Of a stretch of 64,000 nucleotides of DNA, positions 60,039 to 64,000 are shown piece by piece (the stretch's first letter is position 1; each line of letters starts with the position of its first letter). The DNA comes from Nocardia anocheti (GTDB lineage Bacteria; Actinomycetota; Actinomycetes; Mycobacteriales; Mycobacteriaceae): the NCBI RefSeq assembly GCF_029675105.1, contig NZ_JAQQFV010000006.1:62001-126000 (forward strand), given 5' to 3'. A program made the translations under genes and the position numbers. Below the pieces are notes generated by a model. It saw only the letters and a list, made by a program, of their open reading frames with translations. It did no database searches and was not told where the DNA came from.

Positions 60039-60887
60039 TCAGCCCGCCGCGAGCGCCTCGGATCGGAAGAACTCGTCGGTGATCGCGCGGGCCGCGGTCA
60101 GATCGCGGGGCCGCCGGGTGGCGAAGGCGTCGGCGGCGACGCCGAACTCGGCGGTGATGAACTCGGCGATCGGCGCGGGCGCCGGGGCGGTGCCCATCTC
60201 CCTGGTCCGCGACTTCAGCGCGGTCAGCTCGGTGACGGCGTCGACGACATCGGACGGCAGCTCGCACTCGGCCAGCAGCGTCGGCAGGTGCATCGGCGCC
60301 ACCGCCGCGCCGGGATGCTCGCGCAACCAGCGCAGGGCCATCGCCGGGCGCAGCGAATAGAACACCTTCTTCAAGCCGCCGTGGCGCTCGAACAGGGCCC
60401 ACTGGCGCGAGCCCAGGTGCAGATAGTGCCGGGCGACCCGGTCGCGATCGGCCACCTCGGCGGCGACCTCGCGCAGCCGGGCGCGGAAATCCGCGTCGCC
60501 CCGATAGACGATGGGTGACATCAGCCACTCGATCAGCACCGCGTTGCCCGCCACCAGCAGGCGCAGCGCCTTGGCCAGATCCCAGCCGTTCACATCCAGC
60601 AGCCCGACCAGCGGGGTCTCGATCACATCGCGGGTGCGCCACGGCGACAGATAGGTGTCCAGACCGGCCACATAGACGAAACGGCAGTCGTAATCCGAAT
60701 CCGGCGACGGGAAACCCCAAGCACGGCTGCCGCTTTCGATGGCCAGCCGGAGGGTGACGCGATGCTCGGCGGCCACCCGGTCGAGCTCGGCGTCGACGGC
60801 GGCGACCACCGTCGGGTCCATGGAATCGGGAACCTCACGCAAGAGCATGGCGTGATCGTAGAGCGCGCGCGGTGTCGCGTTCATCAT
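60039..60887 (-). CDS. Nucleotidyltransferase (RlaP-like)
   Basis: A 282-aa protein of the DNA-polymerase-beta superfamily: GSRAWGFPSPDSDYDCRFVYV, with the GS motif and two catalytic Asp in DSDYD, then a helical C-terminal domain (ALRLLVAGNAVLIEWL). It resembles the RlaP/YcgL-like nucleotidyltransferases of RNA-repair pathways, though no RNA ligase gene is nearby. Start: ATG 60887 or the directly following ATG at 60884. It diverges from serA. Confidence 0.88.
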   Translation of the reverse strand: MMNATPRALYDHAMLLREVPDSMDPTVVAAVDAELDRVAAEHRVTLRLAIESGSRAWGFPSPDSDYDCRFVYVAGLDTYLSPWRTRDVIETPLVGLLDVNGWDLAKALRLLVAGNAVLIEWLMSPIVYRGDADFRARLREVAAEVADRDRVARHYLHLGSRQWALFERHGGLKKVFYSLRPAMALRWLREHPGAAVAPMHLPTLLAECELPSDVVDAVTELTALKSRTREMGTAPAPAPIAEFITAEFGVAADAFATRRPRDLTAARAITDEFFRSEALAAG

Positions 60888-60928
60888 GTTTTCGGCAGGG
60901 GGGTAAGGGCAGCCGAACTTCGCCGGAC

Positions 60929-60934
60929 TATTCT
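60929..60934 (+). promoter_or_regulatory. -10 hexamer of serA promoter (TATTCT)
   Basis: TATTCT places transcription start near 60941, giving a leader of about 41 nt with AGGAG before the serA GTG. No clear -35 is seen. Confidence 0.5.
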
Positions 60935-60981
60935 GGTCCGCGGTAACTGCCGACCCCTTTCTTCTTCAGGAGTACCCCACA

Positions 60982-62580
60982 GTGAGCCAAGCAGGCCGTC
61001 CTGTAGTTCTGATCGCCGACAAGCTCGCCCAGTCGACCGTCGACGCGCTCGGTGACGGTGTCGAGGTTCGCTGGGTGGACGGTCCCGACCGCCCGGCCCT
61101 GCTCGCCGCGGTGCCCGAGGCCGACGCGCTGCTCGTGCGCTCCGCCACCACCGTCGACGCCGAGGTGCTCGAGGCGGGCAAGAAGCTCCAGATCGTCGCC
61201 CGTGCCGGTGTCGGCCTCGACAACGTCGACGTGCCCGCCGCCACCGAGCGCGGCGTGATGGTCGTCAACGCGCCGACCTCCAACATCCACACCGCCGCCG
61301 AGCACGCCGTCACCCTGCTGCTCGCCGCCGCGCGCCAGATCCCGGCCGCCGACGCCACCCTGCGCGAGAAGACCTGGAAGCGCAGCAAGTTCAACGGTGT
61401 CGAGATCCTCGGCAAGACCGTCGGCGTGATCGGCCTGGGCCGCATCGGCCAGCTGTTCGCGCAGCGTCTGGCCGCGTTCGAGACCAAGATCGTCGCCTAC
61501 GACCCCTACACCTCGCCCGCGCGCGCCGCCCAGCTGGGCATCGAGCTGCTGAGCCTGGAAGAGGTGCTCGAGCGCGCCGACTTCATCTCGATCCACCTGC
61601 CCAAGACCCCCGAGACCAAGGGCATGCTCAACGCCGACACCCTGGCCAAGACCAAGCCGGGCGTCATCATCGTCAACGCCGCGCGCGGTGGCCTGATCGA
61701 CGAGCAGGCGCTGGCCGACGCCATCAAGTCCGGCCACGTGCGCGCCGCCGGTCTGGACGTGTTCGAGACCGAGCCGTGCACCGACAGCCCGCTGTTCGAC
61801 CTGCCCGAGGTCGTCGTGACCCCGCACCTGGGCGCCTCCACCGCCGAGGCCCAGGACCGCGCGGGCACCGATGTCGCCAAGTCGGTGCTGCTGGCGCTGG
61901 CCGGTGAGTTCGTGCCGGGCGCCGTGAACGTCACCGGCGGTGCCGTGAACGACGTCGTCGCGCCGTGGCTGGACGTCGTGCGCAAGCAGGGCGCGCTGCT
62001 GGGTGCCATCGCCAACGAGCTGCCGGTCAGCATCGAGGTGCAGGTGCGCGGCGAGCTGGCCGCCCAGGACGTCGCCGTGCTGGAGCTGTCCGCGCTGCGC
62101 GGGGTCTTCTCGGCGCTGGTCGAGGACCAGGTCACCTTCGTCAACGCGCCGTCGCTGGCCAAGGAGCGGGGCATCACCGCCACCGTCACCACCGCCACCG
62201 AGAGCCCGAACCACCGCAGCGTGGTCGACCTGCGTGCCGTGTTCGGCGACGGCTCGACCCTGAACGTGGCGGGCACGCTGACCGAGCCCGCGCTGGTCGA
62301 CAAGATCGTCAACATCAACGGCCGCAACTACGACATGCGCGCCGAGGGCCTGAACCTGGCCGTGCTGAACTACAGCGACAAGCCGGGCGCGCTGGGCAAG
62401 ATCGGCACCCTGCTGGGCGAGGCCGAGATCGACATCCTGGCCGCGCAGCTGAGCCAGGACATCGACGCCGAGGGCGCGACCGTGATCCTGCGCGTCAACG
62501 CCGAGGTTCCGGCCGAGGTGCAGGCAGCGATCGGCGAAGCCGTCGGCGCTTCCAAGGTTGTGCTGGTCGACCTGGCCTGA
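60982..62580 (+). CDS. serA: D-3-phosphoglycerate dehydrogenase
   Basis: The first enzyme of serine synthesis. The 532-aa long form has a NAD-binding Rossmann domain (GVIGLGRIG), the catalytic His region PHLGASTAEAQ, an intervening allosteric substrate-binding domain and a C-terminal ACT domain (NYSDKPGALGKIGTLLGE) for serine feedback, as in the mycobacterial enzyme. Start: GTG 60982, with AGGAG 9 nt upstream. A pair of strong hairpins separates it from leuB. In mycobacteria serA and leuB are also adjacent. Confidence 0.98.
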   Translation: MSQAGRPVVLIADKLAQSTVDALGDGVEVRWVDGPDRPALLAAVPEADALLVRSATTVDAEVLEAGKKLQIVARAGVGLDNVDVPAATERGVMVVNAPTSNIHTAAEHAVTLLLAAARQIPAADATLREKTWKRSKFNGVEILGKTVGVIGLGRIGQLFAQRLAAFETKIVAYDPYTSPARAAQLGIELLSLEEVLERADFISIHLPKTPETKGMLNADTLAKTKPGVIIVNAARGGLIDEQALADAIKSGHVRAAGLDVFETEPCTDSPLFDLPEVVVTPHLGASTAEAQDRAGTDVAKSVLLALAGEFVPGAVNVTGGAVNDVVAPWLDVVRKQGALLGAIANELPVSIEVQVRGELAAQDVAVLELSALRGVFSALVEDQVTFVNAPSLAKERGITATVTTATESPNHRSVVDLRAVFGDGSTLNVAGTLTEPALVDKIVNINGRNYDMRAEGLNLAVLNYSDKPGALGKIGTLLGEAEIDILAAQLSQDIDAEGATVILRVNAEVPAEVQAAIGEAVGASKVVLVDLA

Positions 62581-62588
62581 GCTGTACC

Positions 62589-62647
62589 GTCCCGGGAATC
62601 CCGGGACATCGGCAGCTGCGCGCCGTCACCCCACGGTGGCGGCGCGC
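62589..62647 (+). terminator. Two consecutive hairpins between serA and leuB
   Basis: The first hairpin has a perfect 8-bp stem (62589-62596 with 62600-62607, loop AAT). The second has a 13-bp stem with one G-T wobble (62618-62630 with 62635-62647, loop CCAC). They probably end serA transcription. They leave 32 nt before the leuB ATG, so they could also limit read-through. Confidence 0.7.
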
Positions 62648-62679
62648 ACCTGTATCCCGACTTCGAACGGAGTTAGTTG

Positions 62680-63687
62680 ATGAAACTCGCAGTCATCGCC
62701 GGTGACGGCATCGGTCCCGAGGTCATCGCCGAAGCGCTCAAGGTGCTCGACGTGGTGGTGCCCGGCGTCGAGAAGACCGAATACGACCTGGGCGCGGCCC
62801 GCTACCACCGGACCGGGGAGATCCTGCCCGAGTCGGTGCTGCCCGAGCTCAAGCAGCACGACGCGATCCTGCTCGGCGCGATCGGTGACCCGTCGGTGCC
62901 CAGCGGGGTGCTCGAGCGGGGGCTGCTGCTCAAGACCCGTTTCGCGCTGGATCACCACGTGAACCTGCGGCCCTCGAAGCTGCACCAGGGCGTCACCAGC
63001 CCGCTGTCGGGCAACCCGGACATCGACTTCGTGGTGGTACGCGAGGGCACCGAGGGCCCCTACACCGGCACCGGTGGCGCGATCCGCGTCGGCACGCCGC
63101 ACGAGGTGGCGACCGAGGTCTCCAACAACACCCGCTTCGGCATCGAGCGCGTGGTGCGCTACGCCTTCGCCACCGCGCAGGCCCGGCGCAAGCACCTCAC
63201 CCTGGTGCACAAGAACAATGTGCTCACCTTCGCCGGGTCGCTGTGGCAGCGCACCGTCGACGAGGTCGGCGCCGAGTTCCCGGACGTGCAGACCGCCTAC
63301 CAGCACATCGACGCCGCCACCATCCACATGGTGACCGACCCGGGCCGCTTCGACGTGATCGTCACCGACAACCTGTTCGGCGACATCATCACCGACCTGG
63401 CCGCCGCCGTCAGCGGTGGCATCGGCCTGGCCGCCTCGGGCAATATCGACGCCTCGGGCACCAACCCGTCGATGTTCGAGCCGGTCCACGGCAGCGCCCC
63501 CGACATCGCGGGCCAGTCCAAGGCCGACCCCACCGCCGCCATCCTCTCGGTCTCGCTGCTGCTCAACCACCTCGGCAACACCGAGGGCGCCGCCCGCATC
63601 GAATCCGCCGTCGCCAAGGACCTCGCCGCCCGCACCGCCCCCGCCTCCACCGTCGAGGTCGGCGACCGCATCGCCGCCATCGTCTAA
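62680..63687 (+). CDS. leuB: 3-isopropylmalate dehydrogenase
   Basis: Oxidises and decarboxylates 3-isopropylmalate in leucine synthesis. The 335-aa enzyme has the family start LAVIAGDGIGPEVIAEALKV, the catalytic Arg/Lys/Tyr regions and the metal/NAD segment TDNLFGDIITDLAA with GSAPDIAG. Start: ATG 62680 (a TTG lies 3 nt upstream), with GGAG 7 nt before. It is separated from serA by hairpins, yet no promoter is obvious in the short remaining gap. Confidence 0.98.
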   Translation: MKLAVIAGDGIGPEVIAEALKVLDVVVPGVEKTEYDLGAARYHRTGEILPESVLPELKQHDAILLGAIGDPSVPSGVLERGLLLKTRFALDHHVNLRPSKLHQGVTSPLSGNPDIDFVVVREGTEGPYTGTGGAIRVGTPHEVATEVSNNTRFGIERVVRYAFATAQARRKHLTLVHKNNVLTFAGSLWQRTVDEVGAEFPDVQTAYQHIDAATIHMVTDPGRFDVIVTDNLFGDIITDLAAAVSGGIGLAASGNIDASGTNPSMFEPVHGSAPDIAGQSKADPTAAILSVSLLLNHLGNTEGAARIESAVAKDLAARTAPASTVEVGDRIAAIV

Positions 63688-63804
63688 CGACGCCGACCAC
63701 CCGAGCGGTACTCGGACCGGTGATCGCTGGTTCGGGTACCGCCGTGGGAAGACGAGGTCCCCGGTTCGCCCGTCGGGCCGTATCGTGATGTCGGCTTCCA
63801 GCTC

Positions 63805-63837
63805 TAGACTGGCGATACCCGCCGTGGTCACGGCGGG
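63805..63837 (+). promoter_or_regulatory. Promoter (-10 TAGACT) followed by a 20-bp palindrome
   Basis: TAGACT (63805-63810) predicts transcription from about 63817. There a palindrome lies with 9-bp arms, CCCGCCGTG and CACGGCGGG (63818-63837), around GT. It sits where a repressor would act and could also fold at the mRNA 5' end. The rest of the 198-bp gap from leuB shows nothing else. Confidence 0.45.
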
Positions 63838-63885
63838 AATCACCCGGATGGATCCGGTCGCGAACCGGTCCGAGCTGGAGGCGAG

Positions 63886-64000
63886 ATGACAGTGGACCAC
63901 GCTGCCGACGGCAATAGCTTCGGCCCCTACACTGTGCTCGATCTGCACGACCTGCCGGAGGACGGCAAAGGGTTCGAACTCGAGGACGGGTGGTTGGTCG
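63886..64000 (+). CDS. Uma2-family endonuclease-like protein (partial, N-terminal part)
   Basis: The first 38 codons read like the start of an actinobacterial Uma2 (restriction-endonuclease-fold) protein: FGPYTVLDLHDLPEDGKGFELEDGWLV. The ATG at 63886 follows GGAGGCGAG. The gene runs off the window, so catalytic Asp/Glu/Lys residues are not visible. Uma2 proteins are numerous in actinobacteria and most have unknown roles. Confidence 0.75.
   Translation, partial: MTVDHAADGNSFGPYTVLDLHDLPEDGKGFELEDGWLV

Noticed and set aside
34782..60900. A prophage or integrative element between ilvC and serA
   Set aside because: No integrase, transposase, structural phage gene, tRNA gene or flanking repeat was found; the region is better called an accessory block.

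Overview
The window is very GC-rich, densely coded DNA from a mycolic-acid actinobacterium, most likely Nocardia or a close relative. The gene backbone matches the order I recall around Rv3013-Rv2995c of Mycobacterium tuberculosis: ACT protein, gatC, gatA, pfkA, gatB, lppZ, doxX-like gene, cfp6, ilvB, ilvN, ilvC, serA, leuB. Genus assignment is inference from gene content and synteny; no rRNA is present. Many genes have a TANNNT-like -10 hexamer ending 6-8 nt before the start codon, so leaderless transcripts are common.

Layout. 0-2.4 kb: ACT protein, gatC and gatA. 2.4-21.9 kb: a signalling and envelope block between gatA and pfkA. It holds a polyketide-cyclase-like protein, a membrane phospholipase A2, two histidine kinase/response regulator pairs, two transmembrane Ser/Thr kinases, a FtsX-type ABC exporter, a FUSC protein whose frame runs into a small conserved gene, fdhD, and two paralogous LppW-like lipoproteins. 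21.9-31 kb: pfkA, a lipoprotein hydrolase, gatB, lppZ, a DoxX protein, ilvD and cfp6. 31-34.8 kb: ilvB-ilvN-ilvC behind a branched-chain amino acid attenuator with a 15-codon leader peptide.

34.8-60.9 kb: a second accessory block, between ilvC and serA. It contains a decayed nucleotidyltransferase module, a DUF2252 protein, a MoxR/VWA pair, a nitroreductase and an AhpD-like protein, a STAND/TPR regulator, a DinB/WYL divergent pair, and an unknown two-gene operon. Next come a MORC-type GHKL ATPase plus Z1 helicase cassette (47.5-52.0 kb), a bacterial-type second-looking argS, an HNH nuclease, a VapBC module with a 14-bp inverted-repeat operator, and a Nudix gene lacking its Nudix box. The block ends with membrane proteins, two cold-shock proteins, an MHYT protein and a nucleotidyltransferase. 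60.9-64 kb: serA, leuB and the start of a Uma2-family nuclease gene.

Functionally, the window combines tRNA amidotransferase (GatCAB), glycolysis (PfkA), and branched-chain amino acid and serine synthesis with two inserted accessory blocks. The strongest candidate for an uncommon system is the MORC-Z1 pair. It resembles the ATPase/helicase core of MutL/MORC-linked restriction systems, but no DNA methyltransferase is visible here. Its immediate neighbours are argS, an HNH nuclease and VapBC.
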